Below, one piece after another: positions 17,569-25,897 of a stretch of DNA of 64,000 nucleotides. A model generated the notes under the pieces. The model was not told where the DNA came from and did no database searches. It saw only the letters and a list, made by a program, of their open reading frames with translations. Numbering within the stretch: position 1 is the stretch's first letter; every line of letters starts with the position of its first letter. A program made the position numbers and the translations under genes. This DNA is from Pseudonocardia cypriaca. GTDB lineage: Bacteria; Actinomycetota; Actinomycetes; Mycobacteriales; Pseudonocardiaceae. Location: positions 186,001 to 250,000 of the forward strand of contig NZ_VFPH01000003.1 of the NCBI RefSeq assembly GCF_006717045.1, written 5' to 3'.

Positions 17569-17790
17569 TCACTTGTAGCGGTAGACGATGCGGCCGCGGG
17601 TCAGGTCGTACGGCGACAGCTCGACCACGACCCGGTCCTCGGGGAGGATCCGGATGTAGTGCTGACGCATCTTGCCGCTGATGTGTGCGAGGACCCGGTG
17701 TCCGTTCTCCAGCTCCACGCGGAACATCGCGTTCGGCAGGGGCTCGACGACCCGGCCTTCGACCTCGATCGCCCCGTCCTTCTTGGCCAT
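17569..17790 (-). CDS. infA: Translation initiation factor IF-1, 73 aa
   Basis: A small OB-fold protein that binds the ribosomal A site during initiation. The sequence MAKKDGAIEVEGRVVEPLPN and LSPYDLTRGRIVYRYK is canonical. The ATG at 17790 follows GGAGG; an open frame upstream to 18033 is not conserved and is not used. It is the first gene of this core cluster, with divergent MFS transporter gene upstream. Confidence 0.98.
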   Translation of the reverse strand: MAKKDGAIEVEGRVVEPLPNAMFRVELENGHRVLAHISGKMRQHYIRILPEDRVVVELSPYDLTRGRIVYRYK

Positions 17791-18053
17791 GTCCTCCGCG
17801 TTCCGTGACAGGTGGACGTACTCTTGTTCCGTGCTTGGGCACGTCGTCGCTCCGGGACCGTGAGGTGCGGGAGGCACGACGGAACCGGCGCCAGTGGGCG
17901 CGCCGAAAGACCAGTGTACGACCGTTGCTCGCCTGCTCGCAGGCGGGGTTGCTTCCACGGGCGGTCGTGTCCGAAACGGGATGATCCTGTCGGGGTGCGG
18001 CGCTACGGTCGCTTGCGTTCGACCCGCCTTCATGTAGTCCCGTGGGAACGGTG
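17791..18053. promoter_or_regulatory. Divergent infA / MFS transporter intergenic region
   Basis: A 263-base gap that should carry the promoter for the infA-rpoA cluster and the one for the exporter. I see the two ribosome binding sites (GGAGG for infA, GGGA for the exporter) but no convincing promoter hexamer pair. Confidence 0.4.
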
Positions 18054-19346
18054 ATGACCGTACAAGCCTTCGCCGCTCGCCTGCCCCGACCCCTTCGGCC
18101 GTTCCGCCACCGCGAGTACCGGCTACTGGCCACGTCCATGGCCGCTTCGCTGTTCGCGAGCGGGCTGTGGCTCGTCGCAGGCGTGTACCAGGTCATCGCA
18201 CTCGGCGGCGGCCCGTCCGAGCTGTCGGTCGTGGCCACGGCCACCGCCGTCGGCCTGCTGGTCAGCGCGCTCGGCGGTGGGGTCGCCGCCGACCGGCTGC
18301 CGAAACGGGCCCTCCTGCTCGGCGTCGAGGCCGCCCGCGTCGTCGCGGCCACCGCAGCGGGCGTGCTGGCCGTCACCGGCCTGCTGCAGCTGTGGCACCT
18401 CGCCGTCATCTCGTTCGCGCTCGGGGCGGCGGAGGCCTTCTTCTTCCCCGCCTACTCGGCGATCCTGCCCACCCTCCTGCCCCCGGACGAGCTGCTCGCC
18501 GCCAACGGCGTCGAGGGCACCCTGCGGCCCGTCGCCCAGCAGGCGCTCGGGCCTGCGCTGGCCGGTGTGCTGGTCGGCGCGTTCGCGCCCGGCGCAGCGC
18601 TGCTGCTCGCGGGCGGCATCTACGCGCTCGCAGCGGTCACGCTGGTGGCGATGCGGCGGGTCGCCGTGCCACCTCCCGCCGAGCGCACGTCCGTGCTCGG
18701 CGACCTGGGTGAGGGCTTCCGCTACCTGTTCCGCACCGGCTGGCTGTTCGCGACGCTCGCATTCGCCACCCTCTACGTGCTCGTGCTGTTGGGCCCGATC
18801 GAGGTCCTCCTGCCCTTCGCGGTCCGGGAGCAGACCGGCGGCGGGGCCAGCAGCTTCGCGCTCGTGCTCGGCGCGTTCGGGCTGGGCGGGGCGATCGGGT
18901 CGCTCCTGGTGTCGTCGTTCCGGCTCCCCCGGCGCTACCTCACCGTCATGAACCTGCTGTGGGGCGCGGGCGCCGCCCCGCTCGCCCTCATCGGCGTCAC
19001 CGACCAGCTGTGGGTCATGGCGGCCGCCACGTTCGTCGTGGGCTTCACGGGCGCGGCCGCGATGGTCATCTGGGGCACGCTGCTGCAGCGGCGCGTCCCG
19101 CCACACCTGCTGGGCCGCGTCTCCAGCCTCGACTTCTTCGTGTCGCTCGCCCTCATGCCGGTGTCGATGGCCCTGGCCGGCCCGGTCGGCGAGCAGCTCG
19201 GCGTGCCGATGACGTTCGTGCTGGCCGGGCTCGTGCCGGTCTTCCTCGCCGTCGCCGCGATCCTCGGCTGGCGGCTCCCGGCCGACGAGATCGCCCACCC
19301 CCTCGACGCCCCAGTGGATCCGGGAGCATCGCCGGGACCTTCGTGA
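18054..19346 (+). CDS. MFS transporter, EntS-like drug/metabolite exporter, 430 aa
   Basis: About twelve hydrophobic segments in the MFS arrangement. The cytoplasmic loop after span 2 carries the MFS signature (GGGVAADRLPKRALLLG). Layout and sequence (FFFPAYSAILPTLLPPDELLAANGV, a central loop near 215-225) resemble the EntS/MFS_3 group of exporters, which export siderophores or drugs. The substrate cannot be read from the sequence. GTG at 18042 and 18051 and ATG at 18054 are all in frame; the ATG is taken because GGGA lies 6 bases upstream. The stop codon lies inside a terminator hairpin. Confidence 0.87.
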   Translation: MTVQAFAARLPRPLRPFRHREYRLLATSMAASLFASGLWLVAGVYQVIALGGGPSELSVVATATAVGLLVSALGGGVAADRLPKRALLLGVEAARVVAATAAGVLAVTGLLQLWHLAVISFALGAAEAFFFPAYSAILPTLLPPDELLAANGVEGTLRPVAQQALGPALAGVLVGAFAPGAALLLAGGIYALAAVTLVAMRRVAVPPPAERTSVLGDLGEGFRYLFRTGWLFATLAFATLYVLVLLGPIEVLLPFAVREQTGGGASSFALVLGAFGLGGAIGSLLVSSFRLPRRYLTVMNLLWGAGAAPLALIGVTDQLWVMAAATFVVGFTGAAAMVIWGTLLQRRVPPHLLGRVSSLDFFVSLALMPVSMALAGPVGEQLGVPMTFVLAGLVPVFLAVAAILGWRLPADEIAHPLDAPVDPGASPGPS

Positions 19347-19367
19347 TCACCAGATGGTGATCACGAA
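19340..19367. terminator. Terminator hairpin overlapping the MFS gene stop
   Basis: Perfect 12-bp arms TTCGTGATCACC (19340-19351) and GGTGATCACGAA (19356-19367) around the loop AGAT. The TGA stop of the exporter gene (19344-19346) is inside the left arm. Confidence 0.65.
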
Positions 19368-19450
19368 CGAGTGCGACCCGGGTCACTGTCACAGCTCTCC
19401 GGGTGCGTCGTCTCAGGTGGCGAAGGATTCCTGAGACGAAGGAGAGCAGG

Positions 19451-20398
19451 ATGCGCGTATTCGTTGCAGGTGGGGCAGGCGCACTGGGCAGGCGGCTGGT
19501 GCCGCAGCTGGTGGCGCGCGGGCACGAGGTGACCGCCACAACCCGGAGCACGGGCAAGGCCGGTGAGCTGCGGGCCCTCGGCGCACGCCCCGTGGTCGTG
19601 GACGGGTTGGACGCCGTGGCGGTCGGACGGGTGGTCGCCGAGGCGCAGCCGAACGCCATCGTGCACCAGATGACCGCGCTGGGCGGGGCACCGGATCTGC
19701 GCCACTTCGACCGCTGGTTCACCACCACCAACGAGCTGCGCACGGCTGGGACCAGGCACCTGCTCGCGGCGGCACAGGCGAGCGGTGTGGAGAAGGTCGT
19801 CGCGCAGAGCTACACCGGGTGGACCAACAGCCGGACGGGCGGACCGGTGAAGACCGAGGACGACCCGCTCGACCCCGAGCCGGCGAAGGCGCAGCAGGAG
19901 TCGATGGCCGCCATCAGGTTCCTGGAGAAGGCGGTGGTGGAGGCGCCGCTCACCGGCATCGTGCTGCGCTACGGCAACTTCTACGGGCCGGGGGCGTCGG
20001 AGTCGATGGTCGAGCTGGTCCGCGCCCGCAAGATGCCGATCGTCGGCACGGGCAGCGGGGTGTGGTCGTTCATCCACCTCGACGACGCGGCGAGCGCTAC
20101 GGTCGCCGCCGTGGAACGGGGCGCTGCGGGCGTCTACAACGTCGTGGACGACGACCCGGCGCCGGTTGCGGAGTGGCTGCCGCACCTCGCCGAGGCGGTG
20201 GGCGCGAAGCCGCCGATGCGGCTCCCGGTGTGGCTCGCCAGGGTGGCGGCGGGCGAGGTCGTCGTGCGGTGGATGGCGGAGGGCCGCGGCGCGTCCAACG
20301 AGAAGGCGAAGCGCGAGCTGGACTGGCGGCCCGTCTGGAGCAGCTGGCGGGACGGCTTCCGCCACGGGCTGACCGCCGCGGTGGAGGCGGACAGGTGA
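19451..20398 (+). CDS. NAD(P)-dependent epimerase/dehydratase-like oxidoreductase (ECF41 partner), 315 aa
   Basis: An extended short-chain dehydrogenase with a Rossmann N-terminus: MRVFVAGGAGALGRRL contains the GxxGxxG dinucleotide motif. Further family features are AQSYTGW in place of the strict YxxxK active site, RYGNFYGPG and the late FIHLDDAASATVAAVE strand. The catalytic Tyr-x3-Lys is not obvious, so the reaction is uncertain. ATG follows GGAGAG. The gene overlaps the following ECF41 sigma factor by 4 bases (GTGA). ECF41 factors are typically paired with carboxymuconolactone decarboxylase, oxidoreductase or epimerase genes, which they control. Confidence 0.87.
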   Translation: MRVFVAGGAGALGRRLVPQLVARGHEVTATTRSTGKAGELRALGARPVVVDGLDAVAVGRVVAEAQPNAIVHQMTALGGAPDLRHFDRWFTTTNELRTAGTRHLLAAAQASGVEKVVAQSYTGWTNSRTGGPVKTEDDPLDPEPAKAQQESMAAIRFLEKAVVEAPLTGIVLRYGNFYGPGASESMVELVRARKMPIVGTGSGVWSFIHLDDAASATVAAVERGAAGVYNVVDDDPAPVAEWLPHLAEAVGAKPPMRLPVWLARVAAGEVVVRWMAEGRGASNEKAKRELDWRPVWSSWRDGFRHGLTAAVEADR

Positions 20399-21324
20399 CC
20401 GAGCCCGACGAGCCGGCGGATGCGTTGCGCCCGCTGCTGTTCTCGATCGCCTACCGGATGCTCGGCACGGTCAGCGATGCGGAGGACATCGTCCAGGAGA
20501 CCTTCCTCCGCTACCAGCGGGCGCTCGCCGACGGCACCCGGATCGAGTCGACGAAGGCCTACCTCTCCGCGGTGACCACGCGCCTCGCGATCGACCACCT
20601 GCGCTCGGCCCGCGTGCGCCGCGAGTCCTACGTCGGGCAGTGGCTCCCCGAGCCGCTGCTCACCGACGACGGGAAGGAGGACCCGGCCGCGCACGCCGAG
20701 CAGGCCGACTCCCTGTCGATGGCCTTCCTCCTCGTGCTGGAGCGGCTCAACCCCGTGGAGCGGGCCGTCTTCCTACTCCACGACGTGTTCGGCTACGGCT
20801 ACGACGAGGTGGCCGGGATCGTCGGGAAGAGCGAGGCGAACAGCCGCCAGCTCGCCTCCCGTGCCCGCCGGCACCTGGAGGAGAGCAGGCGGCGGTTCGA
20901 CGCCTCCCGGCAGGAGCAGCAGGAGCTCGCCGAGAAGTTCTTCGCCGCCGTCGCCGACGGCGACGTGGACCGGCTGGTCGAGACCCTCGCCGCCGACGTC
21001 GTGGTCTACGGGGACGGGGGCGGCAAGGCCCCTCAGTGGATGGTGCCGATCGCGGGCGTCGACAAGGTGTCGCGGCTGTTCGCCGCGGTGGGCCGCCAGA
21101 TGCGGGAGCTGGGCATCCGGCTGCAGCCGCGGGAGGTCAACGGGCAGCCGGGGGCGCTCGTGCTCGACTCGGACGGCCGGATCACCAACGTGTTCGTGCT
21201 CGACGTGGCCGAAGGCGCCGTGCAGACCGTCCGATCGGTCATCAACCCCGACAAGCTGCACCACCTCGGGCCGGTCGCCGACGTGCGCGCCCTCATGCGC
21301 GAGCTCCGCTCGCGGCCGGAGTGA
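20395..21324 (+). CDS. ECF41-family RNA polymerase sigma factor with SnoaL-like C-terminal domain, 309 aa
   Basis: Sigma region 2 lies at about 10-75 (LFSIAYRMLGTVSDAEDIVQETFL), region 4 at 108-165 (LNPVERAVFLLHDVFGYGYDEVA). These are joined to a C-terminal SnoaL-like domain from about 175. Three motifs mark the ECF41 group: WLPEPL at 83-88, DGGGK at 207-211 and NPDKL at 284-288. In this group the C-terminal domain replaces an anti-sigma factor and modulates activity in cis. The partner oxidoreductase gene is immediately upstream and coupled (GTG start overlapping its stop). The last 32 bases overlap, antisense, the 3' end of the AraC-type gene. Confidence 0.93.
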   Translation: MTEPDEPADALRPLLFSIAYRMLGTVSDAEDIVQETFLRYQRALADGTRIESTKAYLSAVTTRLAIDHLRSARVRRESYVGQWLPEPLLTDDGKEDPAAHAEQADSLSMAFLLVLERLNPVERAVFLLHDVFGYGYDEVAGIVGKSEANSRQLASRARRHLEESRRRFDASRQEQQELAEKFFAAVADGDVDRLVETLAADVVVYGDGGGKAPQWMVPIAGVDKVSRLFAAVGRQMRELGIRLQPREVNGQPGALVLDSDGRITNVFVLDVAEGAVQTVRSVINPDKLHHLGPVADVRALMRELRSRPE

Positions 21325-22234
21325 CACCGTCGAAAGCGGACGGTGAGGGCCGCTCGCGATACCGGCCGGGCGCCACCCCGAACTCCCGCTTGAACGCCTT
21401 CGCGAACGCGAACTCCGAGACGTAGCCGGTGCGGGCCGCCACCGCGCGCAGCGGGCGGTCGGACTCGCGCAGGAGCCGCGCGGCGGTGGTCATCCGCCAC
21501 CACGTGAGGTAGGTCAGCGGGGGCGATCCGACGGTCTCGGTGAACCGGCGGGCGAACGGGGCCCGGGAGAGCCCGACCAGCGCCGCGAGCGACTGCACCG
21601 TCCACGGCCGCTCGGGATGGCTGTGGATGGCGCGCAGCGCCTCCGCCACCGGCGGGTCGCCGAGGGCGGCGCTCCAGCCCGTGGCCGTTCCGGCGGGCTG
21701 CTCGTCGTACCAGGCGCGCACGATGTACACGAGCAGGAGGTCGAGCAGCGCCGACGCCGCCGCGTCGGCGCCGGGAGCCGTGCCGGCCTCCGCGGAGAGC
21801 AGGTCGAGAGCGCCTCTCAGGGCCGGGTGCCGCCCGGCCCGCAGGTGCACGACGTCGGGGAGCTCCGCCACCAGCGGGTGCGTGCGGGACCGGTCGAGCC
21901 GGTACGCGCCGCACAGCATCTCCGTGCGAGAGACCTCCGTGCGCGAGCCGGTTCCCGAACCGGCGACCACCCGGCCGAACTCGACCAGTGGTGTGGTGGG
22001 TGTGTCGGCGATCGCGTGGCCGAGCCCGTGGGGGAGGAACACGACGTCGCCTGCGGCGATCGCCACCGGTGCACCGTTCGCCGGGATGAGGAACGCGGCG
22101 CCGTGCAGGACCGCGTGGAACCCCGCCCCGTCCTGTGCCGGGAACCGCACACCCCACGGCGCCGCCGGCTGCGTGCGCGCGGCGTGCGGGTGCCCGGTTC
22201 GCATCACCGCGATCGCATCGCTGAGTACGTCCAC
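21293..22234 (-). CDS. AraC-family transcriptional regulator with cupin N-terminal domain, 313 aa
   Basis: The N-terminal half is a cupin ligand-binding domain (AIAAGDVVFLPHGLGHAIAD). The C-terminal hundred residues are two AraC helix-turn-helix units, WTVQSLAALVGLSRAPFARRF and the family signature from AAARTGYVSEFAFAKAFKREF through GVAPGRYR. The start is a GTG with a TACGCT -10 hexamer ending 6 bases upstream, suggesting a leaderless message. It is divergent from the saccharopine-dehydrogenase-like gene, an obvious candidate target, and its 3' end overlaps that of the ECF41 gene. Confidence 0.92.
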   Translation of the reverse strand: MDVLSDAIAVMRTGHPHAARTQPAAPWGVRFPAQDGAGFHAVLHGAAFLIPANGAPVAIAAGDVVFLPHGLGHAIADTPTTPLVEFGRVVAGSGTGSRTEVSRTEMLCGAYRLDRSRTHPLVAELPDVVHLRAGRHPALRGALDLLSAEAGTAPGADAAASALLDLLLVYIVRAWYDEQPAGTATGWSAALGDPPVAEALRAIHSHPERPWTVQSLAALVGLSRAPFARRFTETVGSPPLTYLTWWRMTTAARLLRESDRPLRAVAARTGYVSEFAFAKAFKREFGVAPGRYRERPSPSAFDGVTPAASGARA

Positions 22235-22240
22235 CCCTGC

Positions 22241-22246
22241 AGCGTA
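22241..22246 (-). promoter_or_regulatory. Putative leaderless -10 element of the AraC-type gene (TACGCT)
   Basis: TACGCT fits TAnnnT and ends 6 bases before the GTG, so transcription would begin at about the start codon. This supports the GTG as the true start. Confidence 0.45.
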
Positions 22247-22359
22247 TGGCGGCGAGGGGCACCGCCGAGACGATCGGGCATGGCCGCCGGATCCTCGGGC
22301 ATGGGGCGCCGGGCGCCGGCTTCCTAGCGTCGACCCGACGGACGACGGAGGGAATCGAC

Positions 22360-23379
22360 ATGAGGATCGCCGTGTACGGCGCGACGGGGTTCACCGGGGG
22401 GCTCGCGGTGGCGGAGCTGGGGCGCCGGGGCATCTCCCCCGTGCTCGTGGGACGCGACGCGGAACGGCTGCACAAGGCGGCCGTCGACGCGGGGGTGGCC
22501 GACGCCGAGGTCCGCGTAGCGGGTCTGGACGACCCCGCGGCGCTGGCCGATGCCTTCGCGGGCTGCGACGCGGTCGTCAACGCCGCCGGCCCGTTCGAGC
22601 TATGGGGCGAGCCGGTGGTGCGGGCGGCGATCGCGGCCGGCTGCCACTACGTCGACACCGCAGGCGAGCAGGGCTACATCCAGCGGATCCTCGACACCTT
22701 CGGACCCGACGCGGAGCGGGCAGGCGTGACGGTCGTCCCGGCCATGGCCGACGACGGCGGGCCCGGCGACCTGATCGCCGGCCTGGTCGCAAGGGAGCTC
22801 CCGGGGGTGGCCGACGTGCTCGTCGTCGACGCACGCCTGCCCGGGGCGGCTTCCCGCGGAACGGCCCGCTCGATGGCGGCCGTCTTCGCGGCCGGGCCGC
22901 TCGAGTACGTCGGCGGCAGGTGGCGACCGGCGACCGGCGACGCTCCGGCGATCACGGTTCCCGGCGAGGACGACGAGGTCGCGCTGACCCCGTTCGCCCT
23001 GCCCGGGGTGGTGACCGTGCCGCGGCACGTCCGGGCCGGGCGGGTGCGCAGCGGCATCCGGACCGAGGTGGCGCAGCTGTTCGGCTCGCTCACGCCGGAC
23101 GTGGTCGACTCGGTTCCGGAGGTGCTGGACGAGGAGGCCCGGCGCAGCACCCGCTGGCTGATGCTGGTCGAGGCCGCCGACGACACCGGACGGCGGACCA
23201 GGGGCTGGGTGACCGGCCCCGACGCGTACGGCCTCACCGCGGTGATCGCCGTCGAAGGTGTCTACCGGCTGGTGACCGGCGGCGCCCCGGCCGGAGCGCG
23301 CACACCGGCCCAGGCGTTCGACGCCCTCGACTTCCTCGACGCCCTCGCGCCCCACGGCGTCACCTGGGAGGTCAGCTGA
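22360..23379 (+). CDS. Saccharopine dehydrogenase-like NAD(P)-binding protein, 339 aa
   Basis: An N-terminal Rossmann fold (MRIAVYGATGFTGGLAVAEL, GxxGxxG type) followed by the saccharopine-dehydrogenase/trans-acting enoyl reductase pattern: DAVVNAAGPFELWGEPVVRA, then CHYVDTAGEQ. Members of this broad group include reductases of lysine metabolism and lipid-linked enoyl reductases; the substrate here is unknown. ATG follows GGAGGGA. Its divergent neighbour is an AraC-type regulator, the most likely controller. Confidence 0.86.
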   Translation: MRIAVYGATGFTGGLAVAELGRRGISPVLVGRDAERLHKAAVDAGVADAEVRVAGLDDPAALADAFAGCDAVVNAAGPFELWGEPVVRAAIAAGCHYVDTAGEQGYIQRILDTFGPDAERAGVTVVPAMADDGGPGDLIAGLVARELPGVADVLVVDARLPGAASRGTARSMAAVFAAGPLEYVGGRWRPATGDAPAITVPGEDDEVALTPFALPGVVTVPRHVRAGRVRSGIRTEVAQLFGSLTPDVVDSVPEVLDEEARRSTRWLMLVEAADDTGRRTRGWVTGPDAYGLTAVIAVEGVYRLVTGGAPAGARTPAQAFDALDFLDALAPHGVTWEVS

Positions 23380-23403
23380 CGATCCGCGGTCCGCGGCGCT
23401 CGC

Positions 23404-23691
23404 TCAGGGCTGGCCGATCCGGTCCACCTGTTCCGGCACGGCGGGCCGGGGCACCGGGTCGGAGAAGATCACGTGCGTGTTCGGGTCGGCCTGGCTGAGC
23501 GCCCAGAGCCCGACGGCGTCGGCCGCGGCGAACACGACGGCGGCGAGGATCGCGAGCACGAGCCGCCTGCGGCGGTAGCGCCGCCGCCACCCGGAGCTGG
23601 CCCGCCGGTACGCGTCCGGGTCGGCCCGCACACCCGCGGCGAGGGCACCCAACGCCTCACGCAGCCGCTCGTCAGCGCCCGGTGTGGTCAT
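23404..23691 (-). CDS. Small membrane protein of unknown function coupled to an ECF sigma factor, 95 aa
   Basis: A cytoplasmic N-terminus of about 42 residues is followed by an arginine-rich patch (WRRRYRRRR), one membrane span (LVLAILAAVVFAAADAVGLWAL, about 45-66) and a short outer tail. It has no Cys, so the HxxxCxxC zinc anti-sigma motif is absent. It overlaps the sigma gene stop by 4 bases (ATGA), so it is co-translated with the sigma factor. A non-canonical membrane anti-sigma factor is a possibility by position only. Confidence 0.75.
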   Translation of the reverse strand: MTTPGADERLREALGALAAGVRADPDAYRRASSGWRRRYRRRRLVLAILAAVVFAAADAVGLWALSQADPNTHVIFSDPVPRPAVPEQVDRIGQP

Positions 23692-24239
23692 CTGCGCTCC
23701 TCGAGCACCCGCGACAGCGCCGCCATCCCGCGGGAGACGTGCACCTTGACCGACCCCGCGGTGATGCCCATCGCATCAGCGATCTCGCTCTCGCGCAGGT
23801 CCAGCCAGAACCGTAACACCAAGGCCTCCCGCTGCCGGGCCGGTAGCGCGCGCACCGCGTCCACCAGCGCCTTCTGATCGTCTCGGAGCACGGCGCGCTC
23901 CTCACCGGAGGCGACGTACGCATGGTCGTCGCCGGAGCGCGCCGCGTGCTTGCGCACCACCTGCAGGTGCCGGATTCGCATCCGGGTCAGGTTCACCACG
24001 ACCGAACGCAGGTAGGTGGCCGCCGCCTCCGGTGAGCGCAGCCGCGGCCACCGGCGGTAGAGCTGGTAGAACGCCTCCGCGACGACGTCCTCGGCGTCGT
24101 CGGCGCCCAGCAGCACCGCCAGCCGCACGAGCGGCAGGTGGTGGATCTCGAAGAGCTCGGCGACGGCCGCCTCCCGGCCCGTGTCGGCCTCGGTGCGCGC
24201 AGCGATGCCGCGCACGGCCGTGCCGGTGGTCTCCTTCAC
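23688..24239 (-). CDS. ECF RNA polymerase sigma factor (SigE-like group), 183 aa
   Basis: Region 2 is at about 25-90 (FEIHHLPLVRLAVLLGADDAEDVVAEAF, YLRSVVVNLTRMR) and region 4 at about 125-178 (LPARQREALVLRFWLDL, ADAMGITAGSVKVHVSRGM). The domain order and sequence fit the group labelled SigE-family in actinobacteria. A GTG start overlaps the symporter stop by 4 bases, and its own stop overlaps the small membrane protein gene, so three genes form one coupled unit. No ZAS-type anti-sigma gene is adjacent. Confidence 0.9.
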   Translation of the reverse strand: MKETTGTAVRGIAARTEADTGREAAVAELFEIHHLPLVRLAVLLGADDAEDVVAEAFYQLYRRWPRLRSPEAAATYLRSVVVNLTRMRIRHLQVVRKHAARSGDDHAYVASGEERAVLRDDQKALVDAVRALPARQREALVLRFWLDLRESEIADAMGITAGSVKVHVSRGMAALSRVLEERR

Positions 24240-25711
24240 GACGCCACCTCCGCCCGCCCGGCGAACACGGGCGTGAGCACCGCAGCCACCGCGAGGTTGG
24301 TGGCCAGCGCGACGACGGCGACGTAGAGCAGCGCGGGCCCGATCGCCACCACCGAGCTGAACCCGCCCGCCACGGCCAGCACCGTGCCGACGACCATCCC
24401 CACAGCCCATCCGGCGAGCAGCGCCGAACGGTGCCACCAGCGGGTGAACAGCCCGAGCGCGACGGCCGGGAACGTCTGCAGGATCCAGATGCCGCCGAGC
24501 AGCTGCAGGTTGATCGCGTCCTGCTCGCGCAGGCCGAACACGAACGCCAGCGCCGCCACCTTCGCCAGCAGCGACACCCAGCTCGCCACCCGCACCTCGT
24601 GCTTGGGCGTGGCGTGCGGCAGGAAGAACTCGGCGTAGACGTTGCGGGTGAAGAGCGCGCCCACCGCCACCGACATCACAGCAGCCGGCACCAGCGCGCC
24701 CACGGCGAGCGCCCCGAACACGGCCCCGCTCGCCAGCTCGGGCAGGAGCTCCCGTACCAGCAACGGGACGGCGACCTCCGCGTTGCCGACCGGTGCGACG
24801 ACCCCCGCGGCCAGGGCGGCCACGCCGAGCAGTCCGAAGAGGCCGAGCACGAACGTCCAGGCGGGCATCGCGACGATGCTGCGGCGCAGGGTGTTGGGGC
24901 TGTCGGCGGCGAAGGCCGCGGTGAGCACGTGCGGGTACATCGGGAGGGCGAGCGCGGAGCCCAGCGCGAGGGTGGCGAACGCGGGGTGCTGCGCGGGATC
25001 GAGCAGCAGCCCGCCGCCCGCACCGGTGCGCAGCTCGCGGTCGGCACCGTCGAAGACGGCGCCGAACCCGCCGAGGCGCCCGAGCACCACGGCCATCACA
25101 CCGAACGCCGCCCCGAAGATGAGCACACCCTTGACCAGCGAGATCACTGCGGGCACCCGCAGCCCGCTGCGGAACGTGGCGCCCGCGAGCACCGCGAAGA
25201 CGGCCGTGAGGGCGAGGTCGCCCGCCGGCCCCTCCGGGTACAGCCCACCGGCGGCGAGCACCGCGCGCACCCCGATCAGCTGCAGCGCGATGTACGGCAT
25301 CGTCGCCAGCACGCCGGTGAGCGCGACCACCAGCATGAGCGCGGGCGAGTCGTACCGGGCCCGCACGTAGTCGGCCACCGTCACGGCGCCGGTCTCCCGC
25401 GCCGCCGACCACAGGCGGGGCAGCAGCACGAACAGGACCGGGCAGAGGATCACGGTGTAGGTGAGCGGGAAGAACCCGAGCGCGCCCGTGCCGTACGCGA
25501 GGCCGGGCACGGCGGCGAACGTGTAGGCGGTGAAGATCGATCCGCCGAGCAGGAACCAGGTGACCCCGGTGCCGAACCCCCGGTCGCCCAGCGCCCACCC
25601 CTCGAGGTGGGGCAGCACGTCACGGCGGTGGAACCAGCGGGCGGAGAACGCCAGCATCGACGTCACGCCGAGAACGGCGATGAACGCGAAGGTGGCCAGC
25701 GGTTCGTCCAT
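24236..25711 (-). CDS. Sodium:solute symporter family transporter (possible monocarboxylate permease), 491 aa
   Basis: Thirteen or so hydrophobic segments of the SSS family. Family-typical stretches are FGTGVTWFLLGGSIFTAYTFAAVPG in the early spans, TVADYVRARYDSPALML and the later VGALVPAAVMSVAVGALFTRNVY. It resembles MctP-type monocarboxylate/amino acid permeases, but I cannot assign a substrate. First gene of an operon with an ECF sigma factor and a small membrane protein. ATG at 25711; the divergent cstA gene is 186 bases away. Confidence 0.86.
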   Translation of the reverse strand: MDEPLATFAFIAVLGVTSMLAFSARWFHRRDVLPHLEGWALGDRGFGTGVTWFLLGGSIFTAYTFAAVPGLAYGTGALGFFPLTYTVILCPVLFVLLPRLWSAARETGAVTVADYVRARYDSPALMLVVALTGVLATMPYIALQLIGVRAVLAAGGLYPEGPAGDLALTAVFAVLAGATFRSGLRVPAVISLVKGVLIFGAAFGVMAVVLGRLGGFGAVFDGADRELRTGAGGGLLLDPAQHPAFATLALGSALALPMYPHVLTAAFAADSPNTLRRSIVAMPAWTFVLGLFGLLGVAALAAGVVAPVGNAEVAVPLLVRELLPELASGAVFGALAVGALVPAAVMSVAVGALFTRNVYAEFFLPHATPKHEVRVASWVSLLAKVAALAFVFGLREQDAINLQLLGGIWILQTFPAVALGLFTRWWHRSALLAGWAVGMVVGTVLAVAGGFSSVVAIGPALLYVAVVALATNLAVAAVLTPVFAGRAEVAS

Positions 25712-25897
25712 GGCCCAACCACTTCAGCAGGCTGGTCGGCCCGTGTCCATGCCCGCTTTCAGAAAGTGCGGCGCCGGCTGTCAACCGGATGCACAATATC
25801 CGCAACTACTGCTCGGACCGCGGCGACGGCGCCGTGGATGGCGAGGAGATGTGATGTTGCAGAGGCTGGGATCCCGGCTCTTCCCGGGAGGCACCGC
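25712..25897. promoter_or_regulatory. Divergent symporter / cstA intergenic region
   Basis: Both transporters may be controlled from this 186-base gap. GGGAGG at 25886-25891 is the cstA ribosome binding site. A small hairpin (GGGATCCCGG...CCGGGA-like, around 25868-25888) precedes it. I see no clear promoter hexamers. Confidence 0.4.

Noticed and set aside
23404..23691. A zinc-binding anti-sigma factor after the ECF sigma gene
   Set aside because: The small protein has no Cys and no HxxxCxxC motif; only its position suggests such a role.
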